A stretch of 64,000 bases of DNA. It comes from Hydromonas sp. GTDB taxonomy: Bacteria; Pseudomonadota; Gammaproteobacteria; Burkholderiales; Burkholderiaceae. Each line of letters begins with the position of its first letter. Positions within the stretch are counted from its first letter, which is position 1. The stretch spans positions 1 through 64,000 of the forward strand of contig JAFEII010000017.1 in the NCBI GenBank assembly GCA_017495165.1, read 5' to 3'. The notes beneath the pieces are model-generated. The model saw only the letters and a program-made list of their open reading frames with translations, made no database searches and had not been told where the DNA came from. Below are positions 39,105-47,360 of the stretch, piece after piece. A program made the translations under genes and the position numbers.

Positions 39105-39841
39105 AACACATCGCCCACCTGATACGCGCCAGTTTATTGATTTTGCTCGGCACATTGTTATTTGCCCCACACACATTGCAACCCGTATTTGCCCCATTTG
39201 CGCCCAGCCCAGACGTGGCGATGTACACCCAAAACAGTCTGGCCATGCTCACCGCGCAGCACTTGATTTTGGTGTTTAGCTCACTGCTCATCAGCGTGGT
39301 TTTTGGCGTGGGCGCAGGTGTTTTTGCCACCCGACCCAGCGGGCGGCCATTTTTGCCGCTCTCACGCGCCATCGCCAATATCGGCCAAACCTTTCCACCC
39401 GTCGCCGTACTCGCGCTCGCCATCAGCGCGGTTGGCTTTGGCTTTTATCCCGCCCTCATCGCCTTGAGCCTATATGGTTTATTGCCGATTTTTGAGCACA
39501 CCGTCACAGGGATCGAGCAAACCAGCCCGCTCGTCATAAACGCCGCCCAAGGCATGGGCATGACACCCGCGCAACAGCTCTACCGCGTTGAGCTGCCGCT
39601 CGCCTTACCCCTCATCATCGAGGGCATCAAAACCGCCACCGTCATCAACATCGGCACCGCCACCATCGGAGCCACCGTCGCCGCCAAATGTCTGGGCGAA
39701 GTCATCATTGCCGGCCTACAAATCAACAACACCGCCTACGTGCTGCAAGGCGGCTTGATGGTTGGCTTGATTGCGGTATTGATTTATGATGCGATTGGCT
39801 GGCTCCAAAAACGCCTAACCCCACAAATGAGTCAAGGATAA
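39101..39841 (+). CDS. yehW: Osmoprotectant ABC transporter permease (YehW-like)
   Basis: A 246-residue permease with about six membrane helices. Its coupling loop is AAQGMGMTPAQQLYRVELPLALP, and TVINIGTATIGATVAAKCLGEVI is typical of the OpuCB/YehW family. It pairs with the larger permease in the complex. Its start overlaps the ATPase stop, and a truncated ORF follows 2 bp after its end. Confidence 0.92.
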   Translation: MKHIAHLIRASLLILLGTLLFAPHTLQPVFAPFAPSPDVAMYTQNSLAMLTAQHLILVFSSLLISVVFGVGAGVFATRPSGRPFLPLSRAIANIGQTFPPVAVLALAISAVGFGFYPALIALSLYGLLPIFEHTVTGIEQTSPLVINAAQGMGMTPAQQLYRVELPLALPLIIEGIKTATVINIGTATIGATVAAKCLGEVIIAGLQINNTAYVLQGGLMVGLIAVLIYDAIGWLQKRLTPQMSQG

Positions 39842-39843
39842 AC

Positions 39844-39939
39844 ATGTTCAAACAGCTGAAAGAAATCGCCATCAGCCTCGCACTGCTCGCCAGTACGATT
39901 GGAAATGCACAAAGCGCAGACACGTTGAACGGTATATAA
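39844..39939 (+). pseudogene. 31-codon remnant of a fifth operon gene
   Basis: With a good ribosome-binding site (AAGGATAAAC), the frame reads MFKQLKEIAISLALLASTIG and then NAQSADTLNGI before a stop. This looks like a complete signal peptide plus a few mature residues of an exported protein, possibly a second substrate-binding protein of the transporter. The remainder is absent; the pckG promoter begins inside its last codons. It may still be translated as a short peptide. Confidence 0.5.
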
Positions 39940-39953
39940 AAATTCGTTATGAT
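39925..39953 (+). promoter_or_regulatory. Predicted sigma70 promoter of pckG
   Basis: TTGAAC (39925-39930) and TATGAT (39948-39953) are spaced 17 bp apart, 64 bp before the pckG start. The -35 box lies within the end of the truncated ORF. Confidence 0.65.
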
Positions 39954-40016
39954 GCGTTAGAAAATCAGCGCCACACGCAACGCCCGCACCCGTTTTTTTA
40001 ACTTAAGGAGTCACCC

Positions 40017-41846
40017 ATGACCGCACCATTCAACCCACCCAGCCATATCCAGCACCCGCAGCTTCTTGCATGGGTGCGCGCCCAAGCCGCGCTGCTTGAA
40101 CCCGCCAACATCCATTGGTGCGATGGTTCTGAAGATGAGTACAACGCCTTGTGCGCCCAAATGGTGCAATCAGGCACGCTCAAACGCCTCAACCCCGCGC
40201 TGCGCCCCAATTCATACCTTGCCTGCAGTGACCCATCCGACGTGGCGCGGGTGGAAGACCGCACGTATATTTGTTCATTGAACAAAGAAGACGCGGGCCC
40301 AACCAATAATTGGATGCATCCAGATGACATGCGCGCCACCTTAAACCCATTGTTTAAAGGCGCAATGCGCGGGCGCACGATGTATGTGGTGCCATTTTCC
40401 ATGGGGCCGTTGGGCTCACAGATTGCGCATATTGGGGTGGAGTTGTCCGACAGCCCGTATGTGGCAGTCAATATGCGCCTCATGACCCGCATGGGCAACG
40501 CGGTGTATGACGTATTGGGCACAAACGGTGAATTTGTACCGTGCATTCACACCGTTGGCGCGCCGCTCGAATCAGGCCAAACCGATGTGGCGTGGCCGTG
40601 CAATCGGGACACCAAATACATTGTGCATTACCCCGAAACCCGCGAAATTTGGTCATACGGCTCAGGCTACGGCGGCAACGCATTGCTTGGCAAAAAATGC
40701 CTCGCCTTGCGTATTGCATCAACGATGGGGCGCGAGCAAGGCTGGCTGGCCGAACACATGCTGATTTTGGGCGTGACGTCGCCGCAGGGCAAAAAACACC
40801 ACATCGCCGCCGCGTTCCCATCGGCCTGCGGCAAAACCAACTTTGCCATGCTGATTCCACCCGCAGGTTTTGACGGCTGGACAGTGACCACCATCGGCGA
40901 TGATATTGCATGGATTAAACCCGCCGCCGACGGCAAGCTGTACGCGATTAACCCAGAAGCAGGGTATTTTGGCGTTGCCCCTGGAACCAATGAGCAAACC
41001 AATCCCAACTGCATCGCCAGCCTAAAATCAGACGTGATTTTTACCAATGTTGCGCTCACCGACGACGGCGACGTGTGGTGGGAAGGCTTGACCGACACCG
41101 CGCCCGCGCATCTGATTGACTGGCAAGGCAACGATTGGACGCCTGATTGCGGGCGCAAAGCCGCGCACCCCAATTCGCGTTTTACGGTTGCCGCCGCCAA
41201 CAATCCAGCGCTGGACGCGCAATGGGACAACCCCAACGGCGTTGCGATTGACGCGTTTATTTTTGGCGGCCGCCGCGCCAACACCGTGCCGCTCGTCACC
41301 CAAGCGCGCAGCTGGGTAGAAGGCGTGTATATGGCCGCAACGATGGGGTCTGAGACCACCGCTGCCGCCTTCGGCGCGCAAGGCGTGGTGCGGCGTGACC
41401 CATTCGCCATGTTGCCATTTATGGGCTACAACATGAGCGACTACTTCGCGCATTGGCTCAAAATTGGGCAAAATTTAGGCAAAAATGCCCCGCAAATTTT
41501 CTGCGTCAACTGGTTTCGCAAAAACGCGCAAGGCCAATTTATTTGGCCGGGTTTTGGCGAGAACATGCGCGTACTCGCGTGGATGTTAGCGCGTGTGGAA
41601 AATGACGCACAAACGGCACAAGGCGTAGAACACCTGTTCGGTATCAGCCCGCAATACGCCGACCTCAACTGGACGCAATCTGACTTTAGCGCAGCGCAGT
41701 TTGACCAAGTCATGAGCATGGACAAAACCGATTGGCAAACCGAGCTGGCATTGCACGACGAGCTGTTTGAACTGCTCGCGCACCACATGCCTGCCGAGTT
41801 AATCGCCCACAAAACCGAGCTTAAAACGCGGGTGAATGCGTTGTAA
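40017..41846 (+). CDS. pckG: Phosphoenolpyruvate carboxykinase (GTP)
   Basis: A 609-residue enzyme of normal length for the GTP-dependent class. It has the P-loop [13 protein letters not shown] with the reactive cysteine, the nucleotide-specific [14 protein letters not shown], and [22 protein letters not shown] near the C-terminus. It converts oxaloacetate to PEP for gluconeogenesis. The start follows a TAAGGAG ribosome-binding site. It is probably a single-gene unit with its own promoter. Confidence 0.97.
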   Translation: MTAPFNPPSHIQHPQLLAWVRAQAALLEPANIHWCDGSEDEYNALCAQMVQSGTLKRLNPALRPNSYLACSDPSDVARVEDRTYICSLNKEDAGPTNNWMHPDDMRATLNPLFKGAMRGRTMYVVPFSMGPLGSQIAHIGVELSDSPYVAVNMRLMTRMGNAVYDVLGTNGEFVPCIHTVGAPLESGQTDVAWPCNRDTKYIVHYPETREIWSYGSGYGGNALLGKKCLALRIASTMGREQGWLAEHMLILGVTSPQGKKHHIAAAFPSACGKTNFAMLIPPAGFDGWTVTTIGDDIAWIKPAADGKLYAINPEAGYFGVAPGTNEQTNPNCIASLKSDVIFTNVALTDDGDVWWEGLTDTAPAHLIDWQGNDWTPDCGRKAAHPNSRFTVAAANNPALDAQWDNPNGVAIDAFIFGGRRANTVPLVTQARSWVEGVYMAATMGSETTAAAFGAQGVVRRDPFAMLPFMGYNMSDYFAHWLKIGQNLGKNAPQIFCVNWFRKNAQGQFIWPGFGENMRVLAWMLARVENDAQTAQGVEHLFGISPQYADLNWTQSDFSAAQFDQVMSMDKTDWQTELALHDELFELLAHHMPAELIAHKTELKTRVNAL

Positions 41847-42870
41847 AAATAGGGCGAGGCACTCAACCCGATTGAGCGTGATGAATCCTGCCCCTACGAA
41901 AGCGGTGGGATGCTTGGTCGGGGCATTTGTGGTGGTGTTTTTATCGTAGGGGCGGCTCGCGAGCCGCCCTTAATCACACCGCAGCACCATTTCCATGGGC
42001 GGTTCACGAACCGCCCCTACGAAAGCGTTGAGATGCCACAATGCCTGCCCCTAGGTTCTACAATTTCTTGGAATGCAATTGGCTTGGTCGTGGCATTTGT
42101 GGTGATGTTTGTTTTTATCGCAGGGGCGGCTCGCGAGCCGCCCTTAATCACACCGCAGCGGCATTCCCATGGGCGTTTCACGAGTCGCCCCTACGAAAGC
42201 GTTGAGATACCATATTGCATGCCCCTAGGTTTCACAACCTCTGGGAATGGCAATTGGCTTGGTCGGGTCATTTGTGGTGATGTGTGTTTTTATTGTAGGG
42301 GCGGCTCGTGAGCCGCCCTTAATTACACCGCAGCGCCATTCCCATGGGCGGTTCACGAACCGCCCCTACGAAAACGGTGAGATGCCACAATGCTTGCCCC
42401 TAGGTTATACAACCTCTGGGAATGCAATGGGCTTGGTCGGGGCATTTGTGGTGACGTGTGTTTTTATCGTAGGGGCGGCGCGCGAGCCGCCCTTAATCAC
42501 ACCGAAGCCTTTCCCATGGGCGGTTCACGAACCGCCCCTACGAAAGCGTTGAGATGCCACAATGCCTGCCCCTAGGTTCTACAACCTCTGGGATGCAATG
42601 GTCTTGGTCGTGGCATTTGTGGTGATGTGTGTTTTTATCGTAAGGGCGGCTCGCGAGCCGCCCTTAATCACACCGCAGCGCCATTTCCATGGGCGGTTCA
42701 CGAACCGCCCCTGCGAAAGTGAGATGCCGACCAAGCGCGATTTACATCCCGCACCGCCATCCGCGCTTTGCAAGAATATATGGCAACGACGTGAGAATTT
42801 GGGAGGGGATGCAGGTAAAATGGCGGGCAATTTTTGCGGTACAAAATACAACGACAACAGGGAGTCACGA
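41847..42870. other. Long non-coding region with tandem repeat array
   Basis: About 1,020 bp between pckG and abiH. Most of it is the repeat array given separately. The last ~150 bp hold the leader of the abiH gene, with an AGGGAG ribosome-binding site. Several frames stay open through the repeats, but I see no sign that they are translated. Confidence 0.75.
41890..42720. repeat. Tandem array of ~173-bp units, each with two palindromes
   Basis: Each unit contains a palindrome (GTAGGGGCGGCTCGCGAGCC core) and a spacer with TTAATCACACCGCAGC. A second palindrome in opposite sense (GGGCGGTTCACGAACCGCCC) follows, and then a ~100-bp segment with CCCCTAGGTT and GGCATTTGTGGTGATGTGTG. CGAAAGCG/CGAAAACG junctions recur at 42019, 42195, 42368 and 42541, giving periods of 176, 173 and 173 bp. 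Five palindrome pairs are present; the first and last units are incomplete. The palindromes are the same type as the REP pairs at 18.4-18.8 kb. Confidence 0.9.
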
Positions 42871-44208
42871 ATGACAATTGAATACAAAAAAATCCTCATC
42901 ACAGGCAATGGCTTTGATTTGAGCTTTGGCTTGCCCACGGCGTATAAAGATTTTGTGGATGCGATGGAGGTTTTACGCCAGGCTGGGGATGATTTAAGTA
43001 AATTTGCGCTGGCAAAATTGCTACCTGAAAAATTTGCAGGGGCAACGGCAACCGTTGATTTGTCATTGTTGACTCAACCAATTAGCGCAAAAAATGCGCC
43101 AGACAGAACGCCGCTGGATAATATTTGGATTAGTTACTTTATTCAACGGCTCAGAAAAATGCCAATAATCGCGCGGTGGGTTGATTTTGAAGCGGAAATT
43201 CGCGTGGTGTTGAATGCGTTAAGTCAATTGATTAAAGCGGAATCAATGCATTCGCAAAGAACAGGGAATAAATGTTTTAGGTATGTTGCCTCAAATGTTA
43301 GCGACGCTAACTGTGAGCAGCTTGAGCCGAAGTACATTGAGCCGTTGCAAGCGATTGGTATATTGGAGAATTTGACTAGCACTACTTATAAGGTAAAGCA
43401 TCCCACAAACAATTCAGACCAATCAAACCAAACCCTTCTTGAGTTGGGTATTGTTGACTCGTTAAACTCCCAACTGATTGAGTTGTGTTCAATCTTCGCT
43501 TATTTTTTGACTCAAGTGCTAGAGCCTATTTACAATGAAAAACTCAAAAAGGTGAACAAGGGGTTTTTCACTGATTTTTCTGAGGTTTATACTTTTAATT
43601 ACACAAGGACTTTTGAAAAGCTCGGTTTAAGTCAATCGGTGCAACATCTCCATGGTGACTTGGGCACGTCAGAAGCCTCAAGCGAGCTATCAAGTTATGG
43701 CACAAAAGTGGTCTTGGGCGTTGATCATGCAGATGATTTCATTGACTTGTTGGGAACCGAGGTTTTGTCGTTAACGAAATACTTCCAAACCTTGTATAAA
43801 GGGACAGATGCATCGGGTTTTTTAAAGGACAAAGTATATGAATTGAATCTTAGCGATTTAAACATCACTGATTTGCCTATAGTAAACGCGGATAAAGGCG
43901 GTATTTCAGAAATAAAGCCCATTCACTTCCACATTTGGGGACATTCACTCGACTTATCCGACCGCAAATACATCTCGCGTATTTTTGAGTTGATGTGGAA
44001 AAAAGATGGTACAAAAAGCGACAACAAAATCACCATCTACTATTACGACAACTCCAGTCGCGCCAGCTTGTTACGCAATATTTTAGACGCACGCATGTTG
44101 GGCGATGCTGGCAAAGAAAAAATTGAGCTGTTGGTGTATCAAGGCCGATTGACATTTGAGCCAAATCCATCCGTTTTCAAAGAGGCAAACACCGATGCAA
44201 AACCCTAA
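42871..44208 (+). CDS. abiH: AbiH-family abortive phage infection protein
   Basis: A 445-residue protein. The N-terminus ILITGNGFDLSFGLPTAYKDF is the AbiH hallmark (GNGFD at 12-16, GLPT at 20-23). RWVDFEAEIRVVL, YTFNYTRTFEKL (about 240) and QHLHGDLG (about 259) are further conserved points, with a second HFHIWGHSLD near 350. AbiH was defined in Lactococcus as an anti-phage abortive infection gene; its biochemical activity is not established. The gene is AT-richer than its neighbours and overlaps ispD by 14 nt, which suggests insertion into the operon. A frame extension upstream through the repeats is ignored because of the AGGGAG site before 42871. Confidence 0.88.
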   Translation: MTIEYKKILITGNGFDLSFGLPTAYKDFVDAMEVLRQAGDDLSKFALAKLLPEKFAGATATVDLSLLTQPISAKNAPDRTPLDNIWISYFIQRLRKMPIIARWVDFEAEIRVVLNALSQLIKAESMHSQRTGNKCFRYVASNVSDANCEQLEPKYIEPLQAIGILENLTSTTYKVKHPTNNSDQSNQTLLELGIVDSLNSQLIELCSIFAYFLTQVLEPIYNEKLKKVNKGFFTDFSEVYTFNYTRTFEKLGLSQSVQHLHGDLGTSEASSELSSYGTKVVLGVDHADDFIDLLGTEVLSLTKYFQTLYKGTDASGFLKDKVYELNLSDLNITDLPIVNADKGGISEIKPIHFHIWGHSLDLSDRKYISRIFELMWKKDGTKSDNKITIYYYDNSSRASLLRNILDARMLGDAGKEKIELLVYQGRLTFEPNPSVFKEANTDAKP

Positions 44209-44911
44209 CCCAACCATCGCCCTCATCTGCGCCGCAGGTGTGGGCGCGCGTGCAGGCGGCGATGTGCCCAAGCAATATCAAACCTTGCAGCATCGGCCGC
44301 TGTTGGTGCATACCATTCACGCGTTTGCGGCAAGCCCTCAAATTGAACACACATACGTCGTCATTGCGCCTGATGATGCGTGGTATGGCGAGCTGATTGC
44401 GCCGCATGTGGGCGAATCGGTGACGGTGTTGCGGCTGGGTGGCGCGACGCGGGCGCAGTCGATTTGCAACGCGCTGGCGCATTTGGATGATTTGTTTGAT
44501 GCCGCGTGGGTGATGGTGCATGACGCGGCGCGCCCATGCATTACGCCTGATTTGATTGCGCAGCTTCATCACGCCGTGACGCAAAATGGCTCAGAGGCGG
44601 GCGGCTTGCTGGCGCTGCCCATGACCGACACGGTCAAATCATCCGATAACGGTCAAACCATCAAAAAAACCGTGCCGCGCCAAAAATTATATTTGGCGCA
44701 AACCCCGCAAATGTTTCCGCTGCACGTTCTGTATAATGCGCTGTCCGACGCGCTGGTCGATGATGCAGCCGCAGCACTGATTACGGATGATGCCAGCGTG
44801 ATGGAGCGCGCAGGTTTTGACCCGTTATTGGTGCAAGGCCATGCGCGCAACTTAAAAGTCACGGTTGCGCACGACTACAAACTGGCAGAATTTTGGCTCG
44901 CTCAGGTTTGA
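44195..44911 (+). CDS. ispD: 2-C-methyl-D-erythritol 4-phosphate cytidylyltransferase
   Basis: A 238-residue enzyme of the MEP isoprenoid pathway. It has the CTP-binding [18 protein letters not shown] motif, VHDAARPCI and the LAQTPQMF segment. It couples MEP to CMP. The start at 44195 matches the family N-terminus and lies within the end of abiH. ispF follows 49 bp later, as usual. Confidence 0.95.
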   Translation: MQNPNPTIALICAAGVGARAGGDVPKQYQTLQHRPLLVHTIHAFAASPQIEHTYVVIAPDDAWYGELIAPHVGESVTVLRLGGATRAQSICNALAHLDDLFDAAWVMVHDAARPCITPDLIAQLHHAVTQNGSEAGGLLALPMTDTVKSSDNGQTIKKTVPRQKLYLAQTPQMFPLHVLYNALSDALVDDAAAALITDDASVMERAGFDPLLVQGHARNLKVTVAHDYKLAEFWLAQV

Positions 44912-44960
44912 TTGCCAAACTCTGCAAGCGATTAAAAACCACACACAACGAAAATATCTG

Positions 44961-45461
44961 ATGAATCCGCTCACACAACCCATCCGCATTGGCCAAGGCT
45001 TTGATGTTCACGCCTTGGTCGAGAATCGTCCCATGATTATTGGCGGCGTGACCATCCCGCACCCACAAGGTTTATTGGGGCATTCAGACGCAGACGTCTT
45101 GCTGCACGCGGTGATTGATGCGCTGCTTGGCGCATTGGCGCTGGGCGATATTGGCACGCATTTTCCCGACACCGATGCGCAGTTTAAAGGCGCAGACAGC
45201 CGTGTTTTATTGCGCCATGCCTATCAATTGGTGCAAGCGCAAGGCTACGAATTGGGTAATTTAGACGCGACCATCATCGCGCAAGCCCCCAAAATGGCGC
45301 CGCATATTTTGCCCATGCGCCACAACATTGCGGCAGATTTAAAGGCAGATATGAGTCAAATCAACGTCAAAGCCAAAACCTGCGAAAAGCTCGGATTTTT
45401 GGGACGCAGTGAAGGAATTGCCTGCGAAGTGGCGGTTTTATTGTATCGGGTGCAATCATGA
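44961..45461 (+). CDS. ispF: 2-C-methyl-D-erythritol 2,4-cyclodiphosphate synthase
   Basis: A 166-residue enzyme with [11 protein letters not shown] and [19 protein letters not shown], which carry the zinc-binding Asp/His residues. The C-terminal [19 protein letters not shown] is also characteristic. It forms the cyclodiphosphate in isoprenoid synthesis as a trimer. Its stop codon overlaps the tsaB start (ATGA). Confidence 0.97.
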   Translation: MNPLTQPIRIGQGFDVHALVENRPMIIGGVTIPHPQGLLGHSDADVLLHAVIDALLGALALGDIGTHFPDTDAQFKGADSRVLLRHAYQLVQAQGYELGNLDATIIAQAPKMAPHILPMRHNIAADLKADMSQINVKAKTCEKLGFLGRSEGIACEVAVLLYRVQS

Positions 45462-46201
45462 GCGCGCTTAAATTATTGGCAATCGACACCTCAAACCAAC
45501 ATTGCTCGGTTGCGCTGTGGCACAACGGCACCGCATTTGAGCGGCACGAACGCGCCGAAATGCAACACTCCGAAACCGTGCTGCCGCTGGTGCGCGAAGT
45601 CTTAAACGCCCAAGGCTTAAGCCTGCATGACCTTGACGCATTGGTGGTGGGCACTGGGCCGGGCGGTTTTACGGGCGTGCGTTTGGCGGTTGCGGTTGCG
45701 CAAGGTTTGGCATTTGCCACCGACAAAAAAGTCATTGCGTTGTCCTCTTTACTCGCCATGGCATACGCCGCATTTACCGCGCAATCGAACGCAGGCGCGC
45801 CGCTCACCGTCACCGTGGCAATGGACGCGCGTATGCAAGAAATCTATTGCGCCACGTATCACATCACCCATGACGGTTTTATAACCATTCAAGCGCCTAG
45901 TTTATTGCCCGTGGCTGATTTTATGGCGCACAATTTACACGGTTTAACCCAACCCAATCATGTGCTGGTGGGCAACGCCGTTGCGGCATTTAGCGATTTG
46001 GCACAGTGGTGCGCGGCGCATCAAATCCATATTGCCAATATTGACCACACCGCGCCACACGCCGCAGATTTGATGCCCGCCGCGCAGCTGGCATTCCATG
46101 CAGGGCAAGCGATATTGCCCGACAACATTGCGCCGCTGTACGTTCGTGATAAAATCGCGCTCACCTTTGAAGAGCGCGCCGCGCTCAAAGCCGCCCAATG
46201 A
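45458..46201 (+). CDS. tsaB: tRNA threonylcarbamoyladenosine biosynthesis protein TsaB
   Basis: A 247-residue protein of the ASKHA fold. It has [15 protein letters not shown], the HSETVLPLV segment and [21 protein letters not shown]. TsaB works with TsaD and TsaE to place the t6A modification at position 37 of ANN-decoding tRNAs. It overlaps the downstream rimI gene by 4 nt; the tsaB-rimI pair is widely conserved. Confidence 0.95.
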   Translation: MSALKLLAIDTSNQHCSVALWHNGTAFERHERAEMQHSETVLPLVREVLNAQGLSLHDLDALVVGTGPGGFTGVRLAVAVAQGLAFATDKKVIALSSLLAMAYAAFTAQSNAGAPLTVTVAMDARMQEIYCATYHITHDGFITIQAPSLLPVADFMAHNLHGLTQPNHVLVGNAVAAFSDLAQWCAAHQIHIANIDHTAPHAADLMPAAQLAFHAGQAILPDNIAPLYVRDKIALTFEERAALKAAQ

Positions 46202-47238
46202 CACACGCGGTGACATTTAGACGGCTGCAACCCACAGATTTACCCGCCGTTGCCGCCCTAGAGTCTGCCTTGCATATTCATCCATGGTCGTCCGCGCAAA
46301 TTCACGCAGTGGCGCAGCAACTTGCCGCAAATTATGTGGCATGGGTGGGCGAGCAGGGCGGTGGCGTTTGCGCGTACCTCATCATGCAAACCGCCTTTGA
46401 CGAGTGCGAAATTTTAACCATCGGCGTGGCGCAACACCTACAAGGTCAAGGCATTGGGCAACAATTATGGCAACACGCATGGCATGATGTGCGCCAAGCG
46501 CAGCCACTGATTACCACCTGTTTTTTAGAAGTGCGCGCCAGCAACCTCGCCGCCCAAGCAATGTACCAAAAGTGCGGCTTTCGCAACGTTGGCACGCGCA
46601 AAAATTATTATTCACAGCCCAACTCAACCCATCGAGAAGACGCTTTTATATGGCAAAAAATGACCCAGCAGCCCCACTACCCTGAACAACACGCCCAATG
46701 GCTCAAGCAAATGGGCATCACGCGCTGGCACGCAACAGGCGCAATTGCGCTGGACGCAGATTTGCCCGCGCCAACTGTTGCGGATGAAACCGTCACGCCA
46801 AACCCAATTCCTACACCAGCGATTGAGCCGCCAACCTACCCGCTTCCCAGCGCAGTGCGCGCCGCTCAATACTGGCTGATTGGCCAATCAGAACTAGACG
46901 CCCCCAGCGCAAACCTGCTCGCGCACATCCTCAACGCCATTGGCGCAAGCATCGAGCAAGTGGTATACAGCTTTGCCAGCGAACAGCACGCCACCGAACC
47001 TGCCTCCAAAACCGTGGTCACAGGCGTGCCGAGCTTCTCAAATATATTGTCCATCGCCTTGCCAGCGGATGCATTAGCCCGCGCCATAGAATTGCCCAGC
47101 ACCACCCAGCTCATTGCCTTGGGCGTATCAACCCCGCAATGGAATGGCGCGCAAACCCAAACCCCAAGCCTCGCCGACATGCTCGCGCAACCACTCAAAA
47201 AACGCGACGCGTGGCAAGTGCTTAAAAAAATACTGTAA
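46198..47238 (+). CDS. rimI: RimI-type N-acetyltransferase fused to a UDG-fold or HolD-like domain
   Basis: 346 residues. Residues 1-155 form a GNAT domain like RimI, which acetylates ribosomal protein S18, with the acetyl-CoA loop HLQGQGIGQQLW and RASNLAAQAMYQKCGFRNVGTRKNYY. RimI alone is about 150 residues. The extra ~190 include QWLKQMGITRWH, a Pro-rich linker, YWLIGQSELDAP then LLAHILNAIGASIEQVVYSF, and PSLADMLAQPLKKRDAWQVL. This tail resembles both the DNA polymerase III psi subunit (HolD), whose gene neighbours rimI in E. coli, and a family 4 uracil-DNA glycosylase lacking its catalytic motifs. The GNAT call is firm; the tail identity is inference. Confidence 0.8.
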   Translation: MTHAVTFRRLQPTDLPAVAALESALHIHPWSSAQIHAVAQQLAANYVAWVGEQGGGVCAYLIMQTAFDECEILTIGVAQHLQGQGIGQQLWQHAWHDVRQAQPLITTCFLEVRASNLAAQAMYQKCGFRNVGTRKNYYSQPNSTHREDAFIWQKMTQQPHYPEQHAQWLKQMGITRWHATGAIALDADLPAPTVADETVTPNPIPTPAIEPPTYPLPSAVRAAQYWLIGQSELDAPSANLLAHILNAIGASIEQVVYSFASEQHATEPASKTVVTGVPSFSNILSIALPADALARAIELPSTTQLIALGVSTPQWNGAQTQTPSLADMLAQPLKKRDAWQVLKKIL

Positions 47239-47280
47239 CGTTTGTTTGGTTCTCGTCCGGCAGCACGGTAGTCTCACAGA

Positions 47281-47308
47281 AAAAAGGCGCAACTAATTGC
47301 GCCTTTTT
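47281..47308. terminator. Bidirectional terminator after rimI
   Basis: A 12-bp perfect stem (AAAAAGGCGCAA, 4-nt loop) flanked by A and T tracts lies between convergent genes. Confidence 0.9.
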
Positions 47309-47317
47309 GCATGGATT

Positions 47318-47341
47318 GGGCTTGATGAGTCAAGCCCCTAC
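47318..47341. repeat. REP element, GGGCTTGA type
   Basis: GGGCTTGATGAGTCAAGCCC followed by CTAC is a palindrome sharing the CCCCTAC outer end with other classes in this window. A second copy lies at 52159-52182. Confidence 0.65.
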
Positions 47342-47360
47342 GGGTTAATGAAGCCATGTT

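Noticed and set aside
41890-42720. CRISPR array
   Set aside because: The linkers between palindromes are themselves conserved, units are about 173 bp, and there are no cas genes. It is a tandem repeat of a BIME-like unit.
41910-42730. Several open frames through the tandem array (peptides with REPPL and GRFTNRPY repeats)
   Set aside because: They arise because the repeat unit has no stop codon in some frames. Their predicted peptides follow the palindromes and end at unit borders. No initiation signals are seen.
42562-42870. N-terminal extension of abiH into the repeat array
   Set aside because: The added sequence is translated repeat. The AbiH family N-terminus begins at 42871 behind an AGGGAG ribosome-binding site.
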